Origin: Massilia sp. YIM B02763
GTDB lineage: Bacteria > Pseudomonadota > Gammaproteobacteria > Burkholderiales > Burkholderiaceae_D
Assembly (NCBI RefSeq): GCF_030412015.1
Contig: NZ_JASNRD010000007.1
Location: 117,681 to 181,680 of the forward strand
Direction: 5' to 3'
DNA length: 64,000 bases
Both the position numbers and the translations under genes were made by a program. The stretch's first letter is position 1. Each line of letters starts with the position of its first letter. The notes beneath the pieces are model-generated. The model made no database searches and was not told where the DNA came from. It was given only the letters and a program-made list of their open reading frames with translations. This document shows positions 36,982 to 46,962 of the stretch, one piece after another.

Positions 36982-38859
36982 ATGCGTCGATTGTGCGCGA
37001 CTTTCATCCTGCTCGGCCCCTTGCTTGCCGTCGCGGCCAAGGTGGAGCCGGTCCTGCCTGCCCCGCCGTCCGCGGCCGAGCAGGCGCAGGCGCTGTTCGA
37101 TCGCGACTGGGAGTGGCGCCTGCAGCACCAGCCGGAATTTGCCACCGGCATCGGCGACCACCGCTACGACGGCCAGCTCGCCGACACCTCGCTGGCGGCC
37201 AGCGCGCAAGCCATCGAGCACGATCGCCGCATGCTGGAGCTGGCGCGCCAGATCGACCGTGAGCAGTTGCAGGGCCAGGAGCGCCTGTCCTGGGACCTGT
37301 TCGTCGGCGACAAGGAGCGGCGCCTGGCCGGCGCCGCCATCGTGGCCTTCGATCCGCAACCGATCACGGCCTACGACGGCCTGCAGTTCCGCTTCCCGCA
37401 ACTCGTCGCGCAGATGCCGTTCGTGACCGAGGACGACTACCGCAACTACCTGGCGCGCCTGCGCGCGTTGCCGGCCCACGTCGACGGCCTGATCGAGCAG
37501 ATGCGCGAAGGCATGCGCACCGGCTGGACGGCGCCGAAAGCGGTCATGGCCGCGCTGCCGGACCAGTTGAAGGCCTTGCGCGAGCACCTGGCCGACGGCG
37601 CCGTCGGCGCGCCCCTGAAACGCCTGCCGGCGACCATCGATCCCGACGTGCGCGCCAGGCTGGCCGCGGACGGCGCGGCCGCGCTGCAGGCCGTGGCGCC
37701 CGCGCTGCAGAAGCTCGAGGACTTCGTGCGCGCCGACTACCTGCCGGCGGCGCGCGCCACCATCGGCGCGTCCAGCCTGCCGGGCGGGCCGGCCTGGTAC
37801 GCCTGGCTCGTCAGGAACGGCGCCGATACCACGCTGGCGCCCGCCGAGATCCACGCGCTGGGCCTGAAGGAAGTGGCGCGCCTGCGCGAAGAGATGCGCG
37901 CCATGATGACGCAGACGGGCTTCAAGGGCAGCTACGCGCAGTTCCTCGTGTTCGTGCGCAGCGATCCGCGCCTGTTCTACGGCGACGCGGACGCGCTGCT
38001 GAACCGCTACCGGCGCACCATCGCGCGCGCCTACGCGCGGCTGCCGCAGCTGTTCGACACGATTCCTCCCGACGAGATCGCGGTCAAGCCCGTGCAGCAG
38101 GCCGGCGCCGAGAGCCAGGGCGCCGCCTACTACGAAGCGGGCACGCCCGGACGCACGGCGGCCCTGGTCGTGAACACGTCGCGCCTGAACACGCGGCCGT
38201 TGTGGGAAATCGAGACGCTGACGCTGCACGAAGCCGTGCCCGGCCACCACCTGCAGGTGGCGCGCGCCCGCGCCATCGCGGGCCTGCCGGCGTTCCGCCG
38301 CTACGGCTGGTATCCGGCCTACGGCGAAGGCTGGGCCCTGTACGCCGAAGGACTGGGGCCGGACCTGGGACTGCTGCGCGATCCGTTCTCGCAGTTCGGC
38401 CGCCTGGCCGACGAGCAGCTGCGCGCCGCGCGCCTGGTCGTGGACACGGGCATCCACGCGTTCAACTGGTCGCGCCAGCAGGCGCTCGACTTCCTGAACG
38501 CGAATACCGCGAATCCGCCGTCCGACAATGCCGTCGAGGTCGACCGCTACATCGCCCAGCCGGGCCAGGCGCTGGCGTACAAGATCGGCCAGCTGCGCAT
38601 CGCCGCCTTGCGCGAGCGCGCCCGCGCCGCGCTCGGAGAGCGCTTCGACGTGCGCCGCTTCCACGACGCCGTGCTGGACGGCGGCGCGCTGCCGCTGGAC
38701 CTGCTCGCGCGCCGCATCGACCTGTGGATCGCCACCCAGCAGTTGCCGCCGGTGGTGCCGATCCCCGTGGAACCGGAGACGCCGGCCGACGCCCCCGCGG
38801 CGCCGCAAAAGCCCGCACAATCACCTGGCGAAGAGATGCCGCTGCTGCTGCCTCGTTGA
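36982..38859 (+). CDS. DUF885 family metallopeptidase, exported
   Basis: 625 residues with a signal peptide (MRRLCATFILLGPLLAVAAK). DUF885 proteins are predicted zinc peptidases; the motif HEAVPGHHLQ gives the metal-binding His and Glu, and the following YGEGWALYAE gives the third ligand. The rest is almost all helix. ATG at 36982 starts the signal peptide; an upstream start at 36934 adds a non-conserved piece. The C-terminal 35 residues are Pro-rich and not part of the domain. Physiological substrate unknown. Confidence 0.85.
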   Translation: MRRLCATFILLGPLLAVAAKVEPVLPAPPSAAEQAQALFDRDWEWRLQHQPEFATGIGDHRYDGQLADTSLAASAQAIEHDRRMLELARQIDREQLQGQERLSWDLFVGDKERRLAGAAIVAFDPQPITAYDGLQFRFPQLVAQMPFVTEDDYRNYLARLRALPAHVDGLIEQMREGMRTGWTAPKAVMAALPDQLKALREHLADGAVGAPLKRLPATIDPDVRARLAADGAAALQAVAPALQKLEDFVRADYLPAARATIGASSLPGGPAWYAWLVRNGADTTLAPAEIHALGLKEVARLREEMRAMMTQTGFKGSYAQFLVFVRSDPRLFYGDADALLNRYRRTIARAYARLPQLFDTIPPDEIAVKPVQQAGAESQGAAYYEAGTPGRTAALVVNTSRLNTRPLWEIETLTLHEAVPGHHLQVARARAIAGLPAFRRYGWYPAYGEGWALYAEGLGPDLGLLRDPFSQFGRLADEQLRAARLVVDTGIHAFNWSRQQALDFLNANTANPPSDNAVEVDRYIAQPGQALAYKIGQLRIAALRERARAALGERFDVRRFHDAVLDGGALPLDLLARRIDLWIATQQLPPVVPIPVEPETPADAPAAPQKPAQSPGEEMPLLLPR

Positions 38860-38968
38860 TACAAACGTCACGCCGTTAATACAAATGTCATATTGATAGT
38901 CGCTCGGCGCGCTTGGCCGTTTTCGGTTACTCTCTGCACCTTCACGGCAGTATAAGAAAGGAAACCCT

Positions 38969-40564
38969 GTGTCGAACCAACTGACCCGCCGCCTGGCCCT
39001 GCTGGACGACGATGCGCACCGCGGCCTGCTGCTGCAGGGCCTGCGCGGCATCGAACGCGAGACGCTGCGCGTCGACGGACAAGGCCACCTGGCGCGCACG
39101 CCCCATCCGGTCCAGCTCGGCTCGGCGCTGACGCATGCACAGATCACCACCGACTACGCCGAAGCCCTGCTCGAATTCATCACCCCGGCCGAGCACGACA
39201 TCGGCCTGGCCCTGCATCGCCTGGACGCGATCCACCGCTACGCCTATGCCAAGCTGGGCGGCGAACTGCTGTGGAGCCAGTCGATGCCCTGCGAACTCCC
39301 GTCCGAGGAAGACATCGAGATCGCCTGGTACGGCAAGTCGAACATCGGCATGCTCAAGCACGTCTACCGCCGCGGCCTGGCGCTGCGCTACGGGAAGGCC
39401 ATGCAATGCATCGCCGGCATCCACTACAACTATTCGCTGCCGGAAGCCCTGTGGAAGGTGCTGGCCGCGAGCGAGGGCATCGCCGAGGAACGCCGCAACG
39501 CGCTGCGCGACTTCCAGTCCGAGAGCTATATCGCGATGATCCGCAACTTCCGCCGCTACAGCTGGCTGCTGATGTACCTGTTCGGCGCCTCGCCGACGCT
39601 GGCCAAGGGCTTCCTGCGTGGCCGCCAGCACCAGCTCGAGACGCTGTCCGACGATACCCTGTACCTGCCGTACGCGACCAGCCTGCGCATGAGCGATTTG
39701 GGCTACCAGAACGATGCCCAGGCCGGCCTGCGCCCGCACGAGAACAGCCTGGAAAGCTACGTCACCTCGCTGATGGATGCCGTCAACCGTCCGTATCCCC
39801 CGTACGCGGAGGTCGGCACGAAGAAGGATGGCGAGTGGGTCCAGCTGTCGACCAACATCCTGCAGATCGAGAACGAATACTATTCGACGATCCGCCCGAA
39901 GCGCGTGATCCGCACCGGCGAGCGGCCCGTGCAGGCGCTGTGCAACCGCGGCGTGCAGTACATCGAGGTGCGCTGCCTGGACGTCGATCCTTTCGAGCCG
40001 GTCGGCATCGCGCTGGAGACGGGCCGCTTCCTGGACGCCTTCCTGCTGTTCTGCGCGCTCGAGGAAAGCCCGCTCATCAACGCCATGGAAAGCCAGGTCC
40101 ACGCGCGCAACTTCGCGCGCACCGTCAAGGAAGGCCGCCGTCCGGGCCTGACGCTGACCCGCAACGACCACGAAGTGCTGCTCAAGGATTGGGCCGAGGA
40201 GCTGCTCGACCGGATCCGCCCGGTCGCCGAGCTGCTCGACAGCGAGCACAATTACAAGGGCGCCCACGTGGAAGCGCTGAACGCGCAGAAGGCCAAGGTC
40301 GCCGATCCGGACCGCACGCCGTCCGCGCGCGTGCTGCAGGAAGTGCGCGTGCTCGGCTCGTTCGAGCAATTCGGCCTGCGCCAGAGCGAGCTGCATGCGC
40401 AAGCCTTCCGCGCCGACCCGCTGATGCCGGCCGAGATGGCCCTGTTCGACGAGATGGCCAAGGCCTCGCTCGAGGAGCAGGAACGGATCGAGGCGGCCGA
40501 CACGGGCAGCTTCGACGACTTCGTCGCCGCCTACAACAGCAGTACACTATGCGGGAATAACTGA
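38969..40564 (+). CDS. gshA: Glutamate-cysteine ligase
   Basis: Makes gamma-glutamylcysteine from Glu, Cys and ATP, the first step of glutathione synthesis; cytoplasmic. 531 residues, matching the E. coli-type GshA with conserved [38 protein letters not shown] and [13 protein letters not shown]. The GTG start at 38969 has AAAGGA upstream. The gshB partner is not in the window. The gene is followed closely by the deacetylase-like gene. Confidence 0.95.
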   Translation: MSNQLTRRLALLDDDAHRGLLLQGLRGIERETLRVDGQGHLARTPHPVQLGSALTHAQITTDYAEALLEFITPAEHDIGLALHRLDAIHRYAYAKLGGELLWSQSMPCELPSEEDIEIAWYGKSNIGMLKHVYRRGLALRYGKAMQCIAGIHYNYSLPEALWKVLAASEGIAEERRNALRDFQSESYIAMIRNFRRYSWLLMYLFGASPTLAKGFLRGRQHQLETLSDDTLYLPYATSLRMSDLGYQNDAQAGLRPHENSLESYVTSLMDAVNRPYPPYAEVGTKKDGEWVQLSTNILQIENEYYSTIRPKRVIRTGERPVQALCNRGVQYIEVRCLDVDPFEPVGIALETGRFLDAFLLFCALEESPLINAMESQVHARNFARTVKEGRRPGLTLTRNDHEVLLKDWAEELLDRIRPVAELLDSEHNYKGAHVEALNAQKAKVADPDRTPSARVLQEVRVLGSFEQFGLRQSELHAQAFRADPLMPAEMALFDEMAKASLEEQERIEAADTGSFDDFVAAYNSSTLCGNN

Positions 40565-40616
40565 TTCCTTCCGCTGCAAGCGCATCGCCTGCGGCGGCCA
40601 TCGCCGCGGGGATGCC

Positions 40617-41633
40617 TTGCTCACCTTCTTCAACGAACACCACGCCCAGCACGCCGGGAACGGGGGTTCGGACCAACCCGGACGCATCGACGTCGTCGCC
40701 GCCGAACTGGCGCAGCGCGGCCTGGGCCGCATCGTCACGCCGCACGGCGTGGCGCTGGCCTCGCTCGAGCGCGTGCACACGCCGCGCTACCTGCACTTCC
40801 TGCGCAGCGCCTGGAGCGAGTGGCTGGCCCACGATCCGCGCAATGCCGGACGCGACATCGTGCCCGCCGTGTGGCCGGCGCGCGGCATGCGCCACGATAT
40901 CGAGCCGGACGACCTGCTCGGCCGCATCGGCCTGCATGCCATGGACGCGCACACGCCAATCAAGGCCGGCACCTGGATCGCCGCCAAGACGGGCGCCGAT
41001 TGCGCGATCAACGCGGCGCACGCGCTGCGCCTGGGCGAGCACGGCAGCTTCGCGCTGACCCGCCCGCCCGGCCGCCACGCGGGCGCGGACTACGGCGGGG
41101 GCGGCTGCTACCTGAACAATGCGGCGCTGGCCGCCCAGCACCTGCTCGACGACGGCCTGCAGCGCGTGGCCATCCTCGACATCGGCAGCCGCCACGGCAA
41201 CGGCACCCAGGGCATCTTCTACCACCGCCAGGACGTGCTGTGCGTGTCGATCCACGCCGACCCGCGCACCGACTATCCGTTCTATCTCGGCCACGCCGAC
41301 GAGACGGGCGCGGGCGAAGGCGCCGGCTGCAACATGAACCTGCCGCTCCCGCGCGGCACCGCCGGGCCGCAATGGATGATGGCGCTGGAGACGGCCTGCA
41401 TCAGGATGGCCGGCTATGCGCCGCAGGCGCTGGTGGTCGCGCTCGGCGCGGACGGCTTCGAGGGCGACCCCGATTCGCCGTTCCTGTTGACGTCCGGGGA
41501 TTTCCTGCGCATCGGCGAACGCATCGGCTACCTGGACCTGCCCACCGTGTTCGTGCTCGAAGGCGGCGCGGCGCGGCCGGAACTGGGCGTCAACGTGGTC
41601 AACGTGCTCGAGGGCTTCGAGGCGCCGGCATGA
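40617..41633 (+). CDS. Histone deacetylase/acetylpolyamine amidohydrolase-like protein with degraded active site
   Basis: 338 residues with the full HDAC/APAH fold pattern: MLTFFNEHHAQHA at the N-terminus, PPGRHAGADYGGGGCYLNNAALAAQ, VAILDIGSRHGNGTQGIFY, SIHADP, ALGADGFEGDP. Several catalytic residues are replaced. Active APAH has PPGHHA (here GRHA), the zinc ligands in D-x-D-x-H (here D-I-G-S-R) and EGGY (here EGGA); only the last Asp ligand in GADGFEGDP remains. It is therefore probably inactive as a deacetylase, or works differently. Translation starts at a TTG with GGGG upstream; no ATG is available near the conserved N-terminus. It follows gshA by 52 bases and precedes elaA. Confidence 0.85.
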   Translation: MLTFFNEHHAQHAGNGGSDQPGRIDVVAAELAQRGLGRIVTPHGVALASLERVHTPRYLHFLRSAWSEWLAHDPRNAGRDIVPAVWPARGMRHDIEPDDLLGRIGLHAMDAHTPIKAGTWIAAKTGADCAINAAHALRLGEHGSFALTRPPGRHAGADYGGGGCYLNNAALAAQHLLDDGLQRVAILDIGSRHGNGTQGIFYHRQDVLCVSIHADPRTDYPFYLGHADETGAGEGAGCNMNLPLPRGTAGPQWMMALETACIRMAGYAPQALVVALGADGFEGDPDSPFLLTSGDFLRIGERIGYLDLPTVFVLEGGAARPELGVNVVNVLEGFEAPA

Positions 41634-41664
41634 CAATGTTTATCATCCAATGAATGGAACAAGA

Positions 41665-42126
41665 ATGATCGAATGGCAGTTCAGCAGCTTCGCCGACCTG
41701 ACGGCAGCGCAGTTGTACGAGGCGCTGGCCTTGCGCCAGCAGGTGTTCGTGCTCGAGCAGACGTGCCTGTACCCGGACATCGACGGCCTCGACCCCGGCG
41801 CCCACCACCTGCTCGGCTGGCGCACCGTCGACGGCAGGCGCGAACTGGCGGCCACGCTGCGCTGCCTGGCGCCCGGCGCGAAGTACGAGGAGATGTCGAT
41901 CGGCCGCGTCGTCACCAGCCCGTCCACGCGCGGCACGGGACTGGGGCGCGAGCTGGTCGCCCAGGGCCTCGCCTGCGCCGACAGGCTGCACCCGGGCCAC
42001 GCGATCCGCATCGGCGCCCAGGCGCACCTGGAAAAGTTCTATGGGAGCTTCGGCTTCGTCACGGTGTCGGAACCGTACGACGAGGATGGGATCATGCACA
42101 TCGACATGGTGCGGCCGGCGGCTTGA
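41665..42126 (+). CDS. elaA: ElaA-like GNAT N-acetyltransferase
   Basis: 153-residue acetyl-CoA-dependent N-acetyltransferase. It opens MIEWQFSSFADLTAAQLYEALALRQQVFVLEQTCLYPDIDGLD, as in E. coli ElaA, and contains the acetyl-CoA loop RVVTSPSTRGTGLGRELV. The natural substrate is unknown. I use ATG 41665 because family members begin MIEW; an ATG at 41650 is also in frame. It lies 31 bases after the HDAC-like gene, so an acetylase and a deacetylase-fold protein share a transcript. Confidence 0.85.
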   Translation: MIEWQFSSFADLTAAQLYEALALRQQVFVLEQTCLYPDIDGLDPGAHHLLGWRTVDGRRELAATLRCLAPGAKYEEMSIGRVVTSPSTRGTGLGRELVAQGLACADRLHPGHAIRIGAQAHLEKFYGSFGFVTVSEPYDEDGIMHIDMVRPAA

Positions 42127-42140
42127 TGCGCTAAATAATA

Positions 42141-42226
42141 CGTCGTCCCTGCGAAGGCAGGGACCCAAGTTTGCCAGCAGCGCGATAGCGCTTGCAAATT
42201 GGGTCCCCGCCTCCGCGGGGACGACG
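42141..42226. repeat. REPIN-like inverted repeat, copy 4
   Basis: Left arm GTCCCTGCGAAGGCAGGGAC, right arm GTCCCCGCCTCCGCGGGGAC. It lies between the convergent elaA and MFS genes. Confidence 0.88.
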
Positions 42227-42247
42227 GATTATTCATGCGTTATCGGC

Positions 42248-43570
42248 TTACTTCAGGTGCCCATGCCTGGTCGGATCCGGCATGCGAATGGCGACGATCA
42301 GCGCCAGCAGGCACATGATGCTGACGTACCAGTAGAAGTAGGACTCGTGGCCGGCCTGCTTGAACCACAGCGCCACGTATTCGGCCGAACCGCCGAAGAT
42401 CGCGTTGGCCACCGCGTACGACAAACCGACGCCCAGCGCGCGCACCTCGACCGGGAACATCTCGGCCTTGATCAGGCCGCTGATCGAGGTGTACAGGCTG
42501 ACGATCGCCAGCGCGGCGACGATCAGCGCGCCCGCCGCGACCGGGCTTTGCACGCCGCCCAGGGTGGTCATGATGGGCACCGTGCAGACGGCCGCCAGGC
42601 CGCCGAACCAGATCATCGAGGTGCGCCGGCCGATGCGGTCCGACAGCGCGCCGAACACCGGCTGCAGCGCCATGTAGATCAGCAGGCAGACCGTCATCAC
42701 GCGGCTGGCCGTGGTCGTGCTCATGCCGGCCGTGTTCACCAGGTACTTCTGCATGTAGGTGGTGAAGGCGTAGAAGATCAGCGAGCCGCCGGCGGTGAAG
42801 CCCAGCACGGTGACGAAGGCGCGCGTGTGGTTGCGCAGCAGCGCGCCGACGGTGCCGGCGCCCTCGGTCTTGCGGGCGTGGTCGGTGGTGGTCTCGTGCA
42901 GCGAGCGGCGCAGCACCAGCGAGATCAGGGCCGCGCAGGCGCCGACCACGAAGGGGATGCGCCAGCCCCAGGCCTTCAGTTCGTCATGGGACAGGATCAG
43001 CTGCAGGATGCCCAGCACCAGCAGCGCGGCGAGCTGGCCGCCGATCAGCGTCACGTACTGGAACGAGGCGAAGAAGCCCTTGCGGCCCGGTTCGGCCACC
43101 TCGCTCATGTAGGTGGCGCTGGTGCCGTATTCTCCGCCCACCGACAGGCCCTGGAACAGGCGCGCCAAGAGCAGCAGCAGCGGCGCCGCATTGCCGATCG
43201 TTTCATAGGTCGGCAGCGCGGCGATCATCAGCGAGCCGCCGCACATCATCAGCACCGAGATCATCATCGAATTGCGGCGGCCGTAGCGGTCGGCGATGCG
43301 GCCGAACATCCAGCCGCCGATCGGGCGCATCAGGAAGCCGGCGGCAAAGATGCCGGCGGTGTTCAGCAGCTGGGCAGTCGGGTCGCCCTTCGGGAAGAAC
43401 GCCGACGAAAAGTACAGCGCGCAGAAGGAGTAGACGTAGAAGTCGAACCACTCGACCAGGTTGCCGGACGAGGCGCCGACGATGGCGAAGATGCGCTGAC
43501 GCGAGGTCAGGTCGTGAATTGCTTTTGCTTCCGATGCTTCAGTTGCTTCTGTTGCAGCCGTGTTGCTCAT
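42248..43570 (-). CDS. MFS transporter, metabolite:H+ symporter (KgtP-like)
   Basis: 440-residue inner-membrane carrier with twelve predicted helices. [13 protein letters not shown] in the loop between helices 2 and 3 and [10 protein letters not shown] in the second half are the MFS signatures; [16 protein letters not shown] at the N-terminus is typical of the metabolite:H+ symporter group, whose members take up alpha-ketoglutarate, citrate, proline/betaine or other organic acids. GGAGGAG lies six bases before the ATG. Substrate not determinable. Confidence 0.88.
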   Translation of the reverse strand: MSNTAATEATEASEAKAIHDLTSRQRIFAIVGASSGNLVEWFDFYVYSFCALYFSSAFFPKGDPTAQLLNTAGIFAAGFLMRPIGGWMFGRIADRYGRRNSMMISVLMMCGGSLMIAALPTYETIGNAAPLLLLLARLFQGLSVGGEYGTSATYMSEVAEPGRKGFFASFQYVTLIGGQLAALLVLGILQLILSHDELKAWGWRIPFVVGACAALISLVLRRSLHETTTDHARKTEGAGTVGALLRNHTRAFVTVLGFTAGGSLIFYAFTTYMQKYLVNTAGMSTTTASRVMTVCLLIYMALQPVFGALSDRIGRRTSMIWFGGLAAVCTVPIMTTLGGVQSPVAAGALIVAALAIVSLYTSISGLIKAEMFPVEVRALGVGLSYAVANAIFGGSAEYVALWFKQAGHESYFYWYVSIMCLLALIVAIRMPDPTRHGHLK

Positions 43571-43711
43571 AGTGCTCCTCCGAATCGTTCATCGCATGGC
43601 GGCGCTGAACGACTCACGGAAGAACCGCCAGGCCAGCACGGCCATCCAGCAAGGATAGCAGTTTCTTAATTTTTTCGGTTGAACGCTATCGAATTTATTT
43701 CCGTAAAGACA

Positions 43712-44713
43712 TTATTCGGTACGAAGTGAAAGCGCTGCACCGCCCTGCTCGCGCTGTTCGCTGCGCAGGCGGGCAAGCGCGATGATGTCGGCCGTCGTGT
43801 CTATCGGAATGCCCTTGCGCGCGGCCAGCTCCAGCACGGCGTCGCCGATCGCCGCCAGTTCCAGCGGGCGGCCGGCCTCGTAGTCCTGCAGCATCGAGGT
43901 GCGCACCGCGCCCATGCCGGCGCCGCGCGCGATGAAGGTATCCGGGTCGAACGGCAGCCGGGCGCCGTAGGCGGCGGCCGTCAGCATCGCTTCTCCCAGG
44001 ATCTTCTTGACCAGCGGGCGCATCGACGGCAGGCCGTAGATCTGCTCCAGCGTGGCCCCGGTCAGCACCGACAGGGGATTCGAGCTGAGGTTGGACAGCA
44101 CCTTGGTCCAGACCACGTCGCGGATGGACGCCGTGGCCTCGGTGGCGATGCCGGCGCCGGACAGCAAGGCGGCCAGCTGCTGCGCGCGCGGGCTGGCGCG
44201 GTGGTCGATCTCGCCCACGATCAGGCGGTGCGGGTTGTTGGCGCGTACCACGCCGGGGGCCAGGGTCTCGGCCGTGATGTAGACGACGCAGCCGACCAGC
44301 TGCGCGGCCGGCACGGCCCGGGCCAGCACGCCGTCCGGGTCGAGCGTCGCGAGGGAGCGCCGTTCGGGCTGCGCCGCGGCGCCATCGAAAAACCACCACG
44401 GCACGCCGTTGATGGCGGGGACGACGATCGTATCGGGTCCGAGCAAGGGGCCGAGCCGGGGCAGGACCTCGGCCAGCGCCGTGGTCTTGGTACTGACGAA
44501 CACGATGTCCTGGGGGCCCAGGACGGCGGGGTCGTCGGAGGCCGCGGGATGGGCCGTGTGGGTGCCTTCGAGGTCGTGCAGGCGCAGGCCGCGTTCCTGG
44601 ATCGCCTGCAGCGTGGCGCCGCGCGCCAGGACGGAAACGTCGTGTCCGGCCATGGCCAGGCGCACGGCGATGGTGGTGCCGATCGCGCCGGCACCGACAA
44701 TGGAAATACGCAT
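43712..44713 (-). CDS. 2-dehydropantoate 2-reductase family protein
   Basis: 333-residue NADPH-dependent reductase of the PanE/ApbA family, acting in pantothenate synthesis (ketopantoate to pantoate) or on a related ketoacid. It has the cofactor site VGAGAIGTTIAVRLAMAGHDV at the N-terminus, NGVPWWFF, and the C-terminal domain with the catalytic Lys in VWTKVLSNLSSNPLSVLTG and the Ser-rich loop RTSMLQDYEAGRPLELAAI. ATG at 44713 is at the conserved MRISIVGAG. Many genomes hold several paralogues, so it may not be the housekeeping PanE. Confidence 0.85.
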   Translation of the reverse strand: MRISIVGAGAIGTTIAVRLAMAGHDVSVLARGATLQAIQERGLRLHDLEGTHTAHPAASDDPAVLGPQDIVFVSTKTTALAEVLPRLGPLLGPDTIVVPAINGVPWWFFDGAAAQPERRSLATLDPDGVLARAVPAAQLVGCVVYITAETLAPGVVRANNPHRLIVGEIDHRASPRAQQLAALLSGAGIATEATASIRDVVWTKVLSNLSSNPLSVLTGATLEQIYGLPSMRPLVKKILGEAMLTAAAYGARLPFDPDTFIARGAGMGAVRTSMLQDYEAGRPLELAAIGDAVLELAARKGIPIDTTADIIALARLRSEQREQGGAALSLRTE

Positions 44714-44836
44714 GATGATTCTTGACGGTCGCGTTCCGGCAGTCGCCTGCCGGACAATATGAAGACCGCAATGTAGCACACGCCGCGCGGCCTTGCGCCC
44801 CTCCTTCGACAGAGCGGCGGCGCCGCGCGGCGCGGT

Positions 44837-46714
44837 TCAGATCTCGACCTGGGTACCGAGTTCGATCACCCGGTTGGTCGGGATCTGGTAGTAGGCGGCG
44901 GCCGTGCGGGCGTTGCGCTGCATGGCCACGAACAGGTGTTCGCGCCACGGCATCATGCCCTGGCCCGGCACCGAGATGATGGTCTGGCGCGTAATGAAGA
45001 ACGAGGTCTCCATCATCTCGAATTGCAGGCCCTTGCAGTCGCACATGCGCAGGATCGCGGGGATGTCCGCCTCGTCCTTGAAGCCGTAGTAGACGTTCAG
45101 CTGGTAGCAGTTATGGCCCAGCGGGACCACCTCGACCTGCTCGTCGTCCGGCACATACGGTTCCTCGCGGATGCGCACCGTCAGGAACACGACGCGCTCG
45201 TGCAGCACCTTGTTGTGCAGCAGGTTGTGCAGCAGCGCATGCGGCACGCCGTCGGTCTCGCCGCGCAGGAAGATGGCGGTGCCGGCCACGCGCTCGGGCG
45301 GCGCCACGAACAGCGACTGCAGGAAGTCTTCCAGCGGGATCGCATGGCGCTCCAGGTTCTGGAACACCAGCTCGCGGCCGCGCTTCCAGGTCAGCATGAT
45401 GGTCAGGAGGACAGCGCCCAGGAACAGCGGGAACCAGCCGCCGTGCAGCAGCTTCAGCGTGCTGGCCGAGAACAGCGCCAGGTCCATGAACATGAAGAAG
45501 CCGGTGGCGCCCAGGCACAGCAGCAAGGGCAGGTGCCAGCGGTAGCGGATCACGAAGAAGGTCAGGAAGGTGGTGGCGAACATCGTCGCCGTCACCGCGA
45601 TGCCGTAGGCGCCGGCCAGCTTGTCCGAGGAACCGAAGCCGATCACCGCGACCAGCACCACGATCAGCTGCAGCCAGTTCACGGCCGGGATGTAGATCTG
45701 GCCGATCTCGCTTTCCGACGTGTGCATCACGCGCATGCGCGGCAACAGGCCCAGCGCGATGGCCTGCTTGGTCATCGAGAAGGTGCCCGAGATCGTCGCC
45801 TGCGAGGCGATCACCGCGGCCATCGTCGACAGCACGACGAGCGGCAGCACGCTCCAGCTGCCGAGCTGGTGGAAGAACGGGTTGTCGATGGTGTCCGGAC
45901 GCGTGATCAACAACCCGCCCTGGCCCAGGTAGTTCAGCGCCAGCGCGGGGAACACGATCAGGAACCAGGCGAAGCGGATCGGCTTCTTGCCGAAGTGGCC
46001 CATGTCGGCATACAGCGCTTCGGCGCCCGTCAGCGCCAGCACCACGGCGCCCAGCGCGACGAAGGCGATGAACTGGTTGCGCAGCACGAATTCGAACGCG
46101 TAATAGGGGTTCAGCGCCTTCAGGATCACGGGCGCCTGCACGATGTTGATGATGCCCATGATCGCCAGCGCGCCGAACCAGAGGATCATCACCGGCCCGA
46201 ACCAGCGGCCGATGCCGGCCGTGCCGTGGCGCTGCACGCTGTACAGCACCACCAGCACGACGATGGTCAGCGGCACCACGTATTTTTCCAGGCCCGGCGT
46301 GGCCACTTCCAGGCCCTCGATGGCGCCCAGCACGGAGATCGCCGGCGTGATCACGGAGTCGCCGTAGAACATGGTGGCGCCGAACACGCCGATCAGCATC
46401 AGGGGGAAATGCCAGCGCGAGTGGCGCGTCACGGAGTTCAGCGCGAGCGCCATCAGCGCCATGATGCCGCCCTCGCCGCGGTTGTCGGCGCGCAGCACGA
46501 GGGTCACGTATTTGAGCGAGACGATCATCGTCAGGCCCCAGAAGATCAGGGAGACGATGCCCAGCAGGTTGGACGTATTCAGTGCCAGGCCATGGGTGGG
46601 ATCGAAGATGGTCTTGAGCGTGTAGAGCGGGCTCGTACCGATGTCGCCGTAGACGATACCGACCGCAGCCAGGGTCAGCGCCGCAAGGCTGCTTTTCTTG
46701 TGTTGCGACGTCAA
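44837..46714 (-). CDS. kup: Kup potassium uptake protein
   Basis: Low-affinity K+:H+ symporter of the inner membrane. 625 residues: twelve predicted helices in the first 440, starting LTLAAVGIVYGDIGTSPLYTL (family hallmark), then a cytoplasmic C-terminal domain. The usual ATG is missing; I use TTG at 46714, which has GGTGA upstream and gives MTSQHKKSSLAALTLAAVGIVYGD, near the E. coli start. A TTG at 46774 is also in frame and would add 20 residues. The length matches family norms only with the shorter start. It is divergent from rarD. Confidence 0.92.
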   Translation of the reverse strand: MTSQHKKSSLAALTLAAVGIVYGDIGTSPLYTLKTIFDPTHGLALNTSNLLGIVSLIFWGLTMIVSLKYVTLVLRADNRGEGGIMALMALALNSVTRHSRWHFPLMLIGVFGATMFYGDSVITPAISVLGAIEGLEVATPGLEKYVVPLTIVVLVVLYSVQRHGTAGIGRWFGPVMILWFGALAIMGIINIVQAPVILKALNPYYAFEFVLRNQFIAFVALGAVVLALTGAEALYADMGHFGKKPIRFAWFLIVFPALALNYLGQGGLLITRPDTIDNPFFHQLGSWSVLPLVVLSTMAAVIASQATISGTFSMTKQAIALGLLPRMRVMHTSESEIGQIYIPAVNWLQLIVVLVAVIGFGSSDKLAGAYGIAVTATMFATTFLTFFVIRYRWHLPLLLCLGATGFFMFMDLALFSASTLKLLHGGWFPLFLGAVLLTIMLTWKRGRELVFQNLERHAIPLEDFLQSLFVAPPERVAGTAIFLRGETDGVPHALLHNLLHNKVLHERVVFLTVRIREEPYVPDDEQVEVVPLGHNCYQLNVYYGFKDEADIPAILRMCDCKGLQFEMMETSFFITRQTIISVPGQGMMPWREHLFVAMQRNARTAAAYYQIPTNRVIELGTQVEI

Positions 46715-46962
46715 GGTTTCACCGTTGTTTGTTCTGGTGCGTTGCACAATAGAATAATTAAAAGGGAAAGACAAGTTTGGCTTTCCGCCGAGCTTGTTAT
46801 TTTCTCAAAATTTTGTTCATCATTACAATCCATGTGGATAGTCTGCCCCATCGCCGGGGCTGTCAGCGCGCGTTAGCATTTCCTGTGAAAAAATGGCAAG
46901 CCGTCAGCACGGCCGGCCCAGTTCCAGGATAATGTCGGCCCGACCATTTATTCTCCTTATCC

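Noticed and set aside
40617..41633. The deacetylase-like gene as a frameshifted pseudogene
   Set aside because: The frame is open over the full family length and the remaining conserved motifs are intact, so decay by frameshift is not supported.
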